From the NCBI GenBank assembly GCA_017893485.1, contig CM030362.1, forward strand, positions 258,420,244 to 258,484,243: a stretch of DNA of 64,000 nt, in the 5' to 3' direction. Below, one piece after another: positions 23,493 to 36,140 of the stretch; within the stretch, counting starts at the first letter, position 1, and each line of letters opens with the position of its first letter. The position numbers and the translations under genes are program-made. Origin of the DNA: Hemerocallis citrina (taxonomy: Eukaryota > Streptophyta > Magnoliopsida > Asparagales > Asphodelaceae). The notes below the pieces were generated by a model. That model worked only from the letters and a program-made list of their open reading frames with translations. It made no database searches and was not told the DNA's origin.

Positions 23493-24176
23493 GGGTACCT
23501 GAGGAGTTTGCCCAGGCCAATCCCAAAGACCAGAGAGAGCCGAGGAGCTCGAGGCCTTTGCCTCCTCCCCGAAAAACCAGCCGGCGACCCGAGCGGTACC
23601 CCAAACCCGAGGAGACAGTGGACCCATAGGAGGGGAATCCAATACCTCTCGCAAGGCTTTCATCCGAGAGGTCAAGTCTGTTCAGGACCATCCCTCCCTT
23701 CGGATTCAGCAGCGGGCGGTCTCCTTCTTTAGGGAAGACCTCGAAGGTATCTAACTTCTGCACTGCGACGCCCTCGTCATCAGCCTTGTCATGGCCAACT
23801 TTGAGGTCGGCCGTATCCTGGTGGACAACGGCAGCTCAATTAATATCCTGTTCTTGGAAGCATTTGAGAACCTAAAACTCCCCCGAGAAAAGCTCAAGCT
23901 AGCCGGTTACACCATTCACGGGTTTTCGTGCGTCCCCGTACAAATTGAGGGGATTGTGACACTAGATGTAACTGCAGGCATGACCCCCATCCTCCGAACC
24001 GAGTCGATGGATTTCATGGTGGTCAACGTCAAGGCAGCATACAATGCCATCCTCGGCCGACCTGGGATCTGTTCATTCCAGGCTGTCCCCTTGGCCTACA
24101 TCTGAAACTGAAGTTCCCCACTGACCTCGGGGTCACGGTCGTTCGAGGCAACCAGGAGTCGGCACGTTCGTGCTAC
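23493..24176 (+). pseudogene. Element B protease region, broken
   Basis: After gag, decayed text in shifting frames leads to a longer frame (23791-24105) with VGRILVDNGSSINILF, the active-site region of the Tat-type aspartic protease. Further on is YNAILGRPGI, the conserved end block. The DNGSS motif keeps the catalytic aspartate. Preceding residues (LEG..LLHCDALVIS) also fit the family. The frame stops at 24105 and the next part of pol is in another frame. Confidence 0.85.
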
Positions 24177-26143
24177 ATGACCGCGGTTGGGGGCGGGGTA
24201 TTTTCCCTCAACGCGATTGAGCTCCCTCCCGAGAGAGACCAACCGGAGTCAGAACCGGCAGATGAGCTGGAGGAAGTCTCGTTCGAGGAGGATGAAAAAT
24301 CCAAATATTTTCGTGTGAGCTGCACTCTGTCCCCAGACTTAAAGCCGGGCTTGGTTGATTGCATCCGCCGTAACATTGACCTCTTCGCCTGGACCCCCGT
24401 CCGACATGCCTGGGATTTCAGAAGATCTGATCATGAACCGACTGAGCGTCGCCCTGGGCTCCAAGCTCATTCATCAGAAGCAGCGCAAGTTCGCCCCGCA
24501 CAGGCAACAAGCCCTAAAGATTGAGGTGGACAAACTAATGTCCGCTCGGCTCATTCAGGAGGTCAGCTACCCGGAGTGGTTGGCCAACGTTGTTATGGTG
24601 AAGAAGGCCAGCAAAAGCTGGAGGATCTGCATAGACTTCACAGACCTCAACAGGGTGTGCCCAAAAGCCCCTTTCCCTCTCCCAAGCTTCGATGCCCTAA
24701 TCGACGCGACATCGGGTCACGAGTTGCTGACATTCATGGATGCCTTTTCAGGCTATAACCAAATGTCACGCCCCACTTCCCAAAAATACGGAATACGAGT
24801 ACGTGACATTGGCCCATCGAATGACTAACGTCACCCATAAGCTAATTATCCGATCAACTCAACAATATAATCAATACAGAATAATTGCGCAATCAATAAT
24901 AACAATCTCATGAACAATAATACTTGAATTGAAGCAATATAAAATATCCAAGTACAATAATAATGTAATGTCTAGAAACAAATAACAATATTCGGGTGAT
25001 AAGCCCAATACAATAATAATCCAATCCAAAATAATAACAAGTCTCAATATATTAAAGCAATAAGCAATTAGAAAGCAGTAGTCTTCAGACTGTTTGTTCT
25101 CCGACTCCAGCAGACAACTATTCTCCAAAATCTGCAATTTAATAAATTGCAGGAAGAGGAAAAGAAAACAAAACGCACGTCAATGCAAGTTACGGGCCGC
25201 TTGTAGTGCAGGATACAAGTACATTGGAAGGATAAGCAAATAGCATGGAATAGGAATGATAACAAAATATAACAACTAGCATGGCAAGATAAACAAGTGT
25301 AAGTGGCATATATCAAGTGTCAAGTAACCAAGTATCAAGTACAGGTAACTAGTGTCAAGAATCAAGTAACAAGTAACAAGTATCAAGTAGCTAGTGTCAA
25401 GTGATTATGTTCAAGTCTTGTATTATTACTATTTAGGTAGAACTTTATGCATCCAACCTTTTACTACTTAGTTGCTACATTCAAACAGTTTCGCTTTAGA
25501 CTGAGTGGTGGGCTCTATAGTTCATGTACTTGGAAAACGGTATAAACAATTCTTTTCAGTATTTAGTTATTCAGTCATTCAGTCATTCAGTTATTCACTA
25601 TCGGTATCCATGGAACAATGTACAGTTAACCAGTTATTCAGTCATTCAATCATTCAGTAATTGTAGGAAAACCACGAGCTTCCTTTCGAGTACAGTCGCT
25701 ATATTGTCCACTACTTAGGTCAACCCTTAAACCCCGGCTTGTTAACGATTTTTACCGATGTAAAAATACAATACAATATGCAATCTAGAGACATTAAATG
25801 GAAAATAGTAGCAATAGGAGAACAATAGGACAATAACTTAGAATATGGTGTACTAGATGTTCAAGCAACATGGTATAGGGTATTTTACAAGTATTCGACA
25901 AGCATAACATGAATAACACATCAAACACAGATATCTCAAGATAGCATGAATATATACATCAAAAGTGGTCAACCCTAGGTTAATTCATGTCATATATGTC
26001 GTGAGGCAACTATGGTCAAATCATCACAATAGAGACAATATCAATAAGGGGTTTCACACACGAATTGTCTTTAGAATCTAACTACACTACAAGCGGTATT
26101 TTGTACTTGTGTATGCAAAGGAATTTAATACAAGTTATTTGCC

Positions 26144-26734
26144 TTATAAACGGTGAGTTTGAATACCAAGAATAACAGGATAAGGATCCCGAAGCAACGA
26201 ACTCACGAACCAACAACTCCACAAAATAGCACGTGCGATATACGTGTAATAAAGAGCCAAATCAACACAGCACCCAAAGAGACAAAGCAACTCAGCACAC
26301 AAAGAAACAACATCTACTGCAACAGCTACAACCACAGCCAAGGGGGCCGGTGGCGTCGCTGGCCGAGGGCGGCAACTGGAGTCGACGTCGATAAGGTGGC
26401 GACAGCGCGATGGCAGGTGGTCGAGCGACGAGGTCACCGTGGCATCGCGACGGAACAGGAAGGAGGAAGAACAAGGTTTGGGTTTTGTGCTGCTGTGAAT
26501 GTCGAGGAGAGCAGAAGAGGAGGAGGACGAGGATTTCTGGTGTGCTGGGCATCGAAGAGGAGGTGGGCGGCGCTCAGGAGGGGGATGGCGACGGGGGTCA
26601 CCGGAGAAGATGATCGGAGAATAGGGGTTCAGAGGATTTAGGTTTGGGCGGGAATAGGCTGACGGGGAGAGAGAAACAGGGGGAAAGAGGAGAGAGGAGA
26701 GAGAATAGGCGGCTAGGGTTTCAGAATTGTGCAA
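26144..26734 (-). other. Pro/Ser-rich open frame in solo LTR G
   Basis: This 196-residue frame is in the place equivalent to 20250-20948 of element A. It shares the terminal segment SSLLRDPYPVILGI, while the middle differs strongly. A TATA-poor AATTATAGGG stands upstream on the minus strand instead of the TATAAATA of A. No domain is recognised. Confidence 0.3.
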
Positions 26735-27198
26735 TTCTTTGGGTTTGCTTTAGGGTTGTAATTATAGGGTACAATTAGGGTTTGGGTTAGTGGTTTAGGA
26801 TCCAGTAAAAGCGGATTTGGGTCAAGAACAAATAAAATTGGGTTTTAGAGTTCAAATAAGAGATAGATCAAAATCAATATGGTTCAAATAAAAACACCCA
26901 CAATAAATAAGAGAGCAATATTATCAATAGTAAAAGCTCAATCAAAAGAACAAAGAACTTCATGAACAAAAATTGAAATCCAAATAAATAGAAAAATAAT
27001 ACAAATGAAAACAATATAGGTTGGCTTGAAATTATATTAGAATTCACCACGAAAATCAGATCAAGTACGAAAACAAAATAATTCGTTAAATATACTTTAA
27101 TTAAATAATCAAGGAATAACGATTAATATTTATAATTATAAAAATAATAAAATCATACAATAAAATAATTATTCGGGGTTTAACAATTTACTAAAATG

Positions 27199-27202
<4 letters not shown>

Positions 27203-27252
<50 letters not shown>
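27203..27252. repeat. TA microsatellite
   Basis: About 25 TA repeats near the end of solo LTR G, the same relative place as in element A's LTRs. Confidence 0.95.
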
Positions 27253-27256
<4 letters not shown>

Positions 27257-27720
27257 GGACTCAAATACAAATAGTTGATCAATAAGATCTAGAAAATAAG
27301 ATCAAAACACATCATTATTTGAAATGAATAAATTTTCTATTAGAAAAGCACTTCAATATGAAATCCAAAATGATTTTAACAAATAATGAATTTATAATAT
27401 CGAAATACAGAAAATATTCAGAAAATACGTATTTACGGGAATGAGGGTTACACCAAATCCACATGTTTCCCCACGACATCGCCAAAACGTCTTTCGTAAC
27501 CGACCAAGGTCTGTATTGTTACTGGGTTATGCCCTTCGGGCTCAAGAACGCCGGATCCACCTACCAGAGACTTGTCAACTGGGTTTTTAAAAATCAAATC
27601 GGCGCAACATGGAGGTATACGTCAACGACATGCTCGTCAAAAGCCGGCAATGTCAGGACCATGTGGACGACCTTGAAGAAGCATTTTGCGTCCTCCGATC
27701 ACATGACATGAGGATTAGAC

Positions 27721-28435
27721 CTTCAGCGTCTCCTCCGAAAAATTCCTCGGGTTCGTCGTCAGCCAGCGCGGCATAGAGGCGAACCCCGAGTAAATCCAGG
27801 CCATTATCGACATGGCCCCTCCCAAAAATGTTAAAGACGTTCAGCGCCTAACGAGGAGGCTGGCGGCCATAGGCCGCTTTCTCTTGAAATTCGGGGAGAA
27901 GTCACTCCCCTTCTTCAAGGCTCTGTGTGGAGCCAAAGACTTCGAATGGGGGGATACCCAGCAACAGGCATTCGAATAGCTGAAGTCCTATCTCGCCAAC
28001 CCTCCACTCCTGAGTAAACCCGAACCGGGCGAACCACTACAACTGTATCTCTCAGCCTCAGAAAGTGCCCTCAATGTTGTTCTTGTTCGGGGAGATGACG
28101 GCGTCTAGAAGCCTCTGTACTACGTGAGCAAAGTCTTGCTTTCGGTAGAGACCAGGTATGCTAAAATGGAGAAGGTGGCCTACGCACTTGTGATGGCCGC
28201 ATGAAAGCTTTGCCCTTATTTCCAAGCCCACTCCATTCAGGTCCTCACGGACCGGCCTCTCAAAGTCGTCTTTCACAAGCCCGAAACTTCCGGCCGCTTG
28301 GTCAAGTGGTCGATCGAGCTGAGTCAGTACGACATCAGCTACCAACCCAGGACAGCCATCAAAGGATAGACCCTCACCAAAGTCATCACGGAATGCACTA
28401 TTTCTGAGCCATCCGACATTCGAGAGAGCGACCCG
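27721..28435 (+). pseudogene. Element B first RNase H, broken
   Basis: This region follows RT and carries the RT-associated RNase H: PLYYVSKVLLSVETRYAKME near 28100-28170, then in the next frame LTDRPLKVVFHKPE and LSQYDISYQPRTAIKG near 28230-28365. Stops and several frameshifts occur (for example near 27715 and 28200). It would degrade the RNA strand of the RNA-DNA hybrid. It leads straight into the second RNase H. Confidence 0.8.
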
Positions 28436-29263
28436 ATGTGGGAGGTTTATGTCGATGGCTCATCTTGCGAGGGAGGAAGCGGAGCGGGTGACATTCTGAA
28501 GGGTCCCGATAATTTTGTCCTTCAGTATTCTCTCCGACTGAATTTCCCGGCTTCGAACAACGAAGTGGAGTATGAAGTTATGATTGCAGGGCTCACCCTA
28601 GAACACAAGGCCGGATTCAGACACATCAAGGCCTTTAGCGACTCCCAACTCGTGGTCAACCAGATCACCGGGACTCAAATGGTGCAGTACCTGACGGTAG
28701 TCCATCATCTCTTAGCATCTTTCGAATACCACTCCGTGGAACGGATCCCCAGGGAACAGAATGCCCAGGAGGATTCATTATCGAAGCTCGCCTCGTCATC
28801 CTTCGAGGGGCTCGACCGCACCGTCCTGATCGAAGTCCTCCTCAAGCCTAGCAACGACCTCCCTGAAGCCTCCTGCCTCACCACTGATCTCCAACCAGAC
28901 GACTGGACGATGCCCATTCAAAAATTCATTTCGAACGGTGAGCTCCCTCCAGACCGGGACGAAGCAAGAAGGATCAGGGTCCGCTCCGAAAGATTAACCC
29001 TGATCGACAGAATGCTCTTCAAGCGCTCATACATGATAGTCGACGATCGGCCCTACCTCCGTTGCCTAGCCCCTGACAAGGTGAAGTACGCTCTGAAGAA
29101 ACTGCACGAGGGGATCGGTGGATGCTACATGGGGAGCAGGTCGCTCGCCCGAGAGGCTCTAAATCACGGGTACTACTGGCTTACCATGCTGCAAGACTCT
29201 TATGATTTCGTCAAGAGATGCGGCCCATGCCAAAGATTCTCGTCGGTGAAGAGGCTCCCTTAG
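28436..29263 (+). pseudogene. Element B second RNase H and integrase zinc domain
   Basis: A 275-residue open frame begins MWEVYVDGSSCEGGSGAG, the start of the additional plant-type RNase H typical of Tat elements. It also has FPASNNEVEYEVMIAGL and FSDSQLVVNQI with further acidic catalytic positions. The second half is the integrase N-terminal HHCC domain: LHEGIGGCYMGSRSLA and FVKRCGPCQRF. The CxxC pair and the first His are present, but the second His position reads Tyr (GCYMG instead of GxHxG). It is the longest intact stretch of B's pol and ends at a stop at 29261-29263. Confidence 0.85.
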
Positions 29264-32200
29264 GCCAACCTCCGATCCTTGTTCAGCCCGACTACCATTG
29301 CTATGTGGGAGATGGACCTAGTCGGCCCCTTCTCGCAAGCAACAGGCCAAAGGAAATTTCTGGGGGTGACCATCGACTACCTCACAAAGTGGATCGAGGC
29401 AGAACCTCTGGCAACGATCACTGAGCATCAAACTCAACAATTCTTCTGGAGGAACATCATCTGCCGGTTCAGGATCCCGTAGGTGCTCATCACCGACAAC
29501 GGGACCCAGTTCGCAGGTAAAAACTTTCGAAAGTTCTGCGAAGACATCGGCGTTCATCAATGCTTCTCATCGGTATGCCACCCTCAATCAAACGAACAAG
29601 CTAAAAATGTGAAACGCCAGATCCTAGTTGGCCTCAAGAAGCGGCTGGATAATTTGCCAAAGGGGCTATGGGTCGACGATCTACCTAGCGTACTCTGGGC
29701 GCACCGAACAACTAATAGGATCCCCATGGGCAAATCCCCATTCAACCTCATTTATGGCACCGAGGTTGTTATTCCGCAAGAAATCGGCCTCCCATCACCC
29801 AATGTCACGCCCCGCTTCCCAGAATATGGGAAAACAGGCACGTAACTGAGGCCCAGCGAATGATGCGAATACATCATTCATAAGCTGTATATTTAACTCA
29901 ACAACAAGATAAAACATCAACCATGCAAGCATGTAAAATTACGATAGGATAACAAAGTATATGACATATTACATAACATAATACAGGACATAAACAACAA
30001 CTGGAAAAGAGACATAGTTACGGGTCAAACATGTCCGGATTACAACAAAGATTACATGAATAAAACATGAATTAAAATAGCATGAAAATAAACATGACTA
30101 AAATCTTTGTTTGGCAACACCCTCGGGTAATTCTTCATCTGGGCCTGCAAATATATTATTACAAGAGGAGGAAGAAACAAAGAGGTACCCGTTAATGCAA
30201 GTCACGGGCCGCAAGTGGTACAAGCTAACGGGACAAATATAGAATAAATCAAAAGCAAGAAAAGAGCAAGGAATCAAGAATCATATAATAGAGCAAATAC
30301 AACATGCAACAGGATCAAGAACAAGACATCGTGGAACAAATAGCATGCATGTAAACAATTAAATAATCCATAGGAACATGTAACATGTGAACGAATAAGC
30401 AAGTAAACGTGTCAACATAAACGAGTAACATATAGAAAAGTAAACAAGTCATCATAACCATGTAACATGTAAACGGATCATGCAAGTGTACATGTTAATG
30501 TCATGTCTTTTATTAACCTAACTACACTCATGTGTCCCATACCACATGGTTGCCACTCGCAATCAAGTGAACGTTTAGACTAGTGGTGGATTCTATAGGT
30601 CACGTACCCAGGAAACATATCAAGTCAATTGTATCTTGTATCGAGATACGTGCAATGTGGACATAGTGTAACATATAGCGTGAAACATAGAACATAAAAT
30701 TCGCAAATTTGCAATTTGCAACTTGCAAATTTGCATCGGAGAACCACGAGCCCCCGTCCGAGTACGCTCTTCTACATTGCCCACTATTAAATCTTTTTCC
30801 TTTATACCCCGGCTTGTTATCTTTTCATTACAATTGAACATGAACAATAACTACATGTAACAACAAGGATGGGTAACATGACAGGATCAAGAATCAAGAC
30901 TTATGCAATGCATGGAAACATATTTTAGGGCTTATAGAACATATTGATGTGACTAATGGCATGTATAATACTTAATTTAGAATAAAAGATATTATAACAA
31001 CATGCAACCTAGTAACAAGACAAGCATTTCATGCAAATATCATGTATAGTTATAAGAGTATTTATGTGTGTCGTGTTCATGCAATGCATATGACAACAAA
31101 GTATTCGTGATCTTGTACGAATACGGGATCAATAGGCTATGTATAATACGAATAGAGTCAAGGAATAACTTGCGGTATTTTGCAAAAGTGCTTGTACTAG
31201 ACCAACGAATTTGTACAAGGGGATACTTGCCTGTTAGTTGACGACGATGAAATTGAAGACAAGAATAACGGATCAGTATTTCGGATAGTAGAACATGTGC
31301 AAGATATATGGCAGCCATGCCAAATCAGCAACAGTAACTCCACAAAGCAAACTCCAAATAGAAACCAACTTCAAACAGAGATACAACCAACCCAACTCAA
31401 CTTCACAACTCCAAAACAGTAACCACTCTACTCCAATCTCCTACTCCACAACACCAAACACCAATACAACTTCAATACAACTATCTAATCCCCACAACAC
31501 CAAAACAGCAACTATCCAGACAACAACAATCCCAAAACTCCTTCTTCTTCACTTCAACATAGACAGAGAGTGAGAGTGAGAGAAAGGGACCGGGAAAAGG
31601 GAACGGCGACGGGGACAGCGAGGCGAGGGCAAGGCTCAAGCGGCGGCAACTGCGGAGCGACGGTGCGGCGCGCTCAGGGTGGCAACGGGCTTCGACAAGG
31701 AGGAAGTCGACTGGGGCGAATTCAAGCGGAGGAGGGGCTTCGACTGGGTGGACGAATGGGGAAGACGATGCGGGATGGTGGAGTGGCTTGACGGAGCCTT
31801 CGGCAATGGCGAGTAGTGTGAAGCGGCCTCGAGTGAGGAAGACAGTGGCGACGACTGGACGGGAGCGAAGATGGCAGAGGCGAGCTCAAACGGGGGAAGA
31901 CGACGGGACTTCGAGCGGCGGTTGCTGTGGTTGGGGCGCTCGGGTGATGAGCTGTCGACGAGCTCGAAGCTCGATGGCAATGGCGGAGGGAGAACTAGGG
32001 GGTTTTCGGAGCTGTCGAGCGAGGGAGCAGGGGGCAGGAGCGAGCGGTGAGAGTGGCGGAGTGAAGCGGCAATGGAGGACGATGACGGGGCAGCGCAGTT
32101 GGGTCGACGAGGCGAGTTCGACTGTGGTGGCAGGCGGAGGTGACGGGAGACGAAGGAGGAGGCGGCGACTGAGGTTCGGCAATGGTGAGGAAGCCGCTGG

Positions 32201-32995
32201 CGAAGCTTCGGCGGGATGGCAGGAACTCAGGCTGGAGGGAACGCTCGGCGAATGGCGCGTCGACAGAGGAGTGGTCGGGGTGGATCTCGGAGCGGGGACA
32301 AGGAAAGTGGGGTTGTCGACTGTGGAGGTGGGAAGCGGTGAAGGTGAGGGGATGCGATGGAGAAGGTGAGCGGGAGGTGCTCGCGACTGGAGGATTGTCG
32401 AGGGGAGGTGCGGGCTCTGCGGTGGTGAAGCTCCAATGGGTGACGGAGGTGGAAGATGGAGGAGGAAGAAGATGGGAGAGTTGGGTTCGGGTTTTGTTTG
32501 GTTCTCTGTTTTGGTTGAGAGACAGAGAATGAGAGATAATGGGAGAGAGAGGGATTGTGGGGAAGGGGATTTGTATAATATTATAATAAGAAGTGAAGTA
32601 GTGGGGTGAGAGAGAGTGGGGGTAGTTACTAGGTTATGGGGGAGTGTGCAGGTACGAGATTAGAAAGTGGGGAGTTGGAGTACGGGACTGAAAAGTGGGG
32701 GTGTGAAGAATTTGTATATGGGTAGGGGGTCTGTACAATTATATGAGTTCTGGTTTAGTGGGCTTGGGCATAAAAGGGGCTCAAAGTATTTAAATAAAAC
32801 AATTAGAATTTTGGGCTAATCTTTTGGGCTCAGATTAAATATAATAATAAAATTAGAATATGGAATTTGGGCTTAAAATAACAATTAAACAATTGGGCTT
32901 TGGACTAAATATTAAACAATAGAATAATTTGTATATTGGGTTTCAAAAATAGTTTAAATAATAAATCAATTAGGAAAAAAATAGTTATAAGATAC

Positions 32996-33615
32996 TGATA
33001 TGGCTAAAAATAGGATTAAATCGGGACCGTTCACATCGGACACGAATCTTAAAGCTCAGGGGTAAAACGGTAATTTCACATACAAATGGGTCCGAAACGG
33101 GTACTGGGACTCCTTCTCACAGATCCAATAACCTACGAACGGATTCAGCTCAACTGGGTACGGGTCCCGACCTGATACAAACCCAGTCCGACAAGATAGA
33201 ATTAGGGTCTCTGATTGAACCAAATCAACAGGGCTGATTCGCGACTATCCTCTCACCGGGAATTAAGGAATTACATTTCTAATCTGATTACGAGGATTTT
33301 TCTCCTTATCAGACCACAGGAATTACATTCCTAATCTGATCCCTAAAGGTGGCTATAAATATCCCCCATCCACCACTATTAAGAGGTAATCAATATTTTT
33401 CCAGTTTAAAGTTCTTGCTTAATCATTCAGATTACTAACAAGAGCGTCGGAGGGTGCATCGCCGGGATCCATCCCGGTGTCTCGCACTTTTTGCAGGTGA
33501 ACGGCGGGAGTCAGCGGTCAGACTCCAACAGAACAGGTTCAGGTTTGCTATTCAGGTTTTTCCAAGAATCCACAAATACTATCTGTTTGCTCCCACACCA
33601 AAATCAGCAGCAACA
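32996..33615 (+). repeat. Element D 5' LTR
   Basis: TGATATGGC..CAGCAACA ends; TATAAAT box at 33354-33360 in GGCTATAAATATCCCCC. It pairs with 41975-42594. Confidence 0.9.
33354..33360 (+). promoter_or_regulatory. TATA box in element D 5' LTR
   Basis: GGCTATAAATATCC lies about 260 bp before the LTR end. The 3' LTR has TATAAATA at 42333-42340. Confidence 0.7.
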
Positions 33616-33618
33616 GAT

Positions 33619-33634
33619 TGGCGTCGTCTGTGGG
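33619..33634 (+). other. Primer-binding site of element D
   Basis: TGGCGTCGTCTGTGGG lies 3 bp after the 5' LTR and differs by one base from the site of element B. Confidence 0.75.
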
Positions 33635-33687
33635 AAACATACGAATAGCAGCCTCCCCTCTTCCCATTGGTCAGATCTCCTCCAGCC

Positions 33688-35482
33688 ATGCCTCCTAGGA
33701 AAGTAAGATCCAGAGGGTCCAACCGTGGATCCAATCCCGTTGATCAGCAAGAGGTAGTCCCATCCAACCCGCTCAGCAGCAGGGGCAACTTCCTCTCCAA
33801 GCAGAAGACCCTCTTCAACAAGATCAGCCTCCTCTTCAGAATCAGCAACCCCCTAAGGGTCCCGCCGATCCTCAGAATGCCGGTGCGGGGGCTTCGCGTC
33901 CCAACCCGCAGAAGCAACCCCTCCATCAGGACCGCATTTCGGTACACAATGCCTCTTCGGATTCCATGGCCTCCCACAATCCTCGAGTTTCCGACCTCTG
34001 CAATACCATCCTCAATCGGTAGAAGGATGAGGATCTTCACCGCCGTCTGGACGAAAAGCGGGCCCGAGAGGGAGCCTCCCGCCAACAGCGTCTGGATGAG
34101 CGATCTCCTCACCGCCGAGACTATAGAAGGTCCCCTACCCGAAGAGGGATGAAAGAGTCCCCCGAACACCATAGGAGAAGACCTCATTCCCCTGCCGGTC
34201 GACAACATCCGAGGAACGATGAGGCACCCATCACCGTGCCGAGTTCCAGCAGTTCCAAGCAATGGTGTTGCAAGCCCTCAACCTCCGACCCAACAATAAC
34301 AATGCTCAGAGGGCTCCTACCCCTCCATGGGTCCAAAGTCCTCGCCATCGGTCCATAACTCCTCCTCCGGCTGCTAGCAACCAACAGTGCATGCCTAGCC
34401 CTCGCCGCTCCAAGAGCTACCGTCGTCGCTCCCCTTCCTATGAAGACGAGTCCAGAGGCCCGTTTGACTATCGTCGAAGGGACGATGCTCTCTACCGCCG
34501 TCTCCATGAGATGGAGAGGCGCATCTGCCGAATAGACAAGGATGAGGAGTTAAGAGGAAGGACCATCCGCCCGAGCAGACCTCCTTTCTCTCGGACCATC
34601 ATGGGAGCTCCTATCCCAAGAGGTTTCGAACCCCCACAGTTCGAAACTTACTCGGGGGAGTCAAACCCCGTGGACCACATCGAAAGCTTTAAGACCCTCA
34701 TGCTAATCCACCAAGCTTCTGATGCTTTGCTGTGCGAAACCTTCCCCGCCACTCTTAAGGGTTCGGCTTAGGAATGGTACTCCCGCCTCGCCTCGTCTTC
34801 CATATTCTCCTTCGAGCAATTCGAGACCCTCTTCATCACTCATTTTGTGAGTAGCAGACGCACGGAGAAGACCAACATCTCGTTACTCCAGCTCCACTAG
34901 GAGAAGGGAGAGAAGTTGAGAGACTATGTGAGGAGGTTCACTGCAGAAGTGAGATCCATCGCTTCCCTTGACCAGCCTGTTGTAGCGGCCGCCTTCCAAT
35001 CGAACGTCCTCAACTCTAGCCTTCGCTCCTCCCTTGCCAAGAGGCCCCCACATAATTTTGCCGACCTCCTTCTTAGGAGCGAGAAGTACATCCGGGCTGA
35101 AGAAGTCGAGAATCTCCCGGGCTTTGAGGAGACATCTTCCGGGAACAAACGGAAGAGCACAAGCGAAGAGGGGTCCCAAAAATTCCAGAAGGACGGCAAT
35201 GGACAGCATCGCTCGACTCCTCGGTTTCAGAAGTTCACCCCCCTCATTGACAATATATCAGAAGTTCTTATGGAAGTGGACAAGGAAGGACTACTCCGTG
35301 CTTCCCCGTAGAATGAATACACCTGGCAAGAAGAGGAACAAGGATAAGTGGTTCTGCTTTCACAGGGACCACGGCCACGACACAGATGATTGTCGGGCTC
35401 TCAAGGAGGAGATCGAAGAACTCATACAGCGGGGACACCTGACCAAGTTCATCCAAAAAGAGGGGGCCGAGTTTCCCCCCTG
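33688..35482 (+). pseudogene. Element D gag, broken
   Basis: A likely start MPPRKVRSRGSNRGS at 33688 opens a Pro/Arg-rich N-terminal part that shifts frame repeatedly. The capsid-type core is clear from about 34615: FEPPQFETYSGESNPVDH, then a TAG near 34770, EWYSRLASS, and DYVRRFTAEVRSIAS after another stop near 34900. The C-terminus has a CFHRDHGHDTDDC zinc-knuckle-like motif (about 35350-35395) and ends at 35480-35482. It is closely related to element B's gag. As the only coding part of D it is unusual that it is decayed while the LTRs are still alike, so protein supplied in trans is likely. Confidence 0.85.
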
Positions 35483-35797
35483 AGGAGCCTACAAACGAAC
35501 AGAAGGGCCCACCGAGCTTCAAGACTCAGAATCTCCCAGCTCCTCCCAAGAGGTCTTCACCTTATTATAGAAGTAGGATCCTGATTTTCAATAAGGCCGA
35601 TGCTTGTAACCCGGCCAATAGCATGTAATAATGGCTCACCCTATTGAAGCGGCCACTTAGTTTATTTCAAACTTTACATCTTTTCATTGAAAATTATTGC
35701 TCTTGCTTCTCTATCTCTCCGAGTCACGACTCTCTTAAATGGTGGGTTCGAAGTCCAGCTTCTTCTACATGGCTGCTCCCGCAACTTACTAACCTTT
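35483..35797 (+). other. Element D spacer after gag
   Basis: No coding or repeat signal is seen here apart from short transitional sequence. In an autonomous relative the protease and RT would begin here. Confidence 0.5.
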
Positions 35798-36140
35798 AAC
35801 AACGAGTTCGGAGTCCAACACTTGGCTCGATTCCTCTTCAAATGACTTGCTCTTCAGCGAGTTAGAAGTGGTTCGCCATTCGGAATTTCTTCCACAACCG
35901 TTGAATAACTCTAACGATGGTTCGGAATCCAACACTTGGCTCGATTCCTCTTCAAATAACTTGCTCTTCAGCGGGTTAGAAGTGGTTCGCCATTCGGAAT
36001 TGCCCCACAACCGTTGAATAACTCTAACGATGGTTCGGAGTCCAACACTTGGCTCGATTCCTCTTCAAATAACTTGCTCTTCAGCGGGTTAAAAGTGGTT
36101 CGCCATTCGGAACTGCTCCCACAACCGTTGATTCTGTCAT
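35798..36140 (+). repeat. Element D small tandem array, three copies
   Basis: Three copies of a ~112-bp unit begin near 35808, 35918 and 36028. Shared text includes TCGGAGTCCAACACTTGGCT, ACTTGCTCTTCAGCG and GTGGTTCGCCATTCGGAA. The unit differs from that of the longer array that follows. Confidence 0.85.

Larger units (their letters stand above)
24764..27452 (-). mobile_element. Solo LTR G of the Tekay-like family
   Basis: The ends TGTCACGCCCCACTTCCC and GAGGGTTACA are those of elements A and C. The flanking CCAAA (24759-24763 and 27453-27457) is a perfect 5-bp TSD, and removing 2689 bp plus one TSD rejoins the RT coding text of B. There is no internal region, so it is a solo LTR. It is closer to A than to C in sequence. 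It has a TA microsatellite at 27203-27252 and a Pro-rich minus-strand frame at 26144-26734 like that in A. Confidence 0.9.
24177..27720 (+). pseudogene. Element B reverse transcriptase, split by solo LTR G
   Basis: The first part (24177-24763) covers the RT start and the block CPKAPFPLPSFDALIDATSG, then the FMDAFSGYNQ catalytic block, with a frameshift near 24405. Solo LTR G then interrupts the codons. From 27458 the text continues with HMFPHDIAKTSFVTDQG and WVMPFGLKNAGSTYQRLV. After another frameshift the YVDD box reads YVND (near 27615-27635), so one catalytic aspartate is lost. The enzyme would copy RNA into DNA; this copy is dead. Confidence 0.9.

Noticed and set aside
31788..32532. Gly/Arg-rich plus-strand frames of 116-193 codons in element C's LTR
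   Set aside because: They are the complement of a pyrimidine-rich transcribed LTR region; the same happens in the other LTR (45732-46397). No domain is visible.
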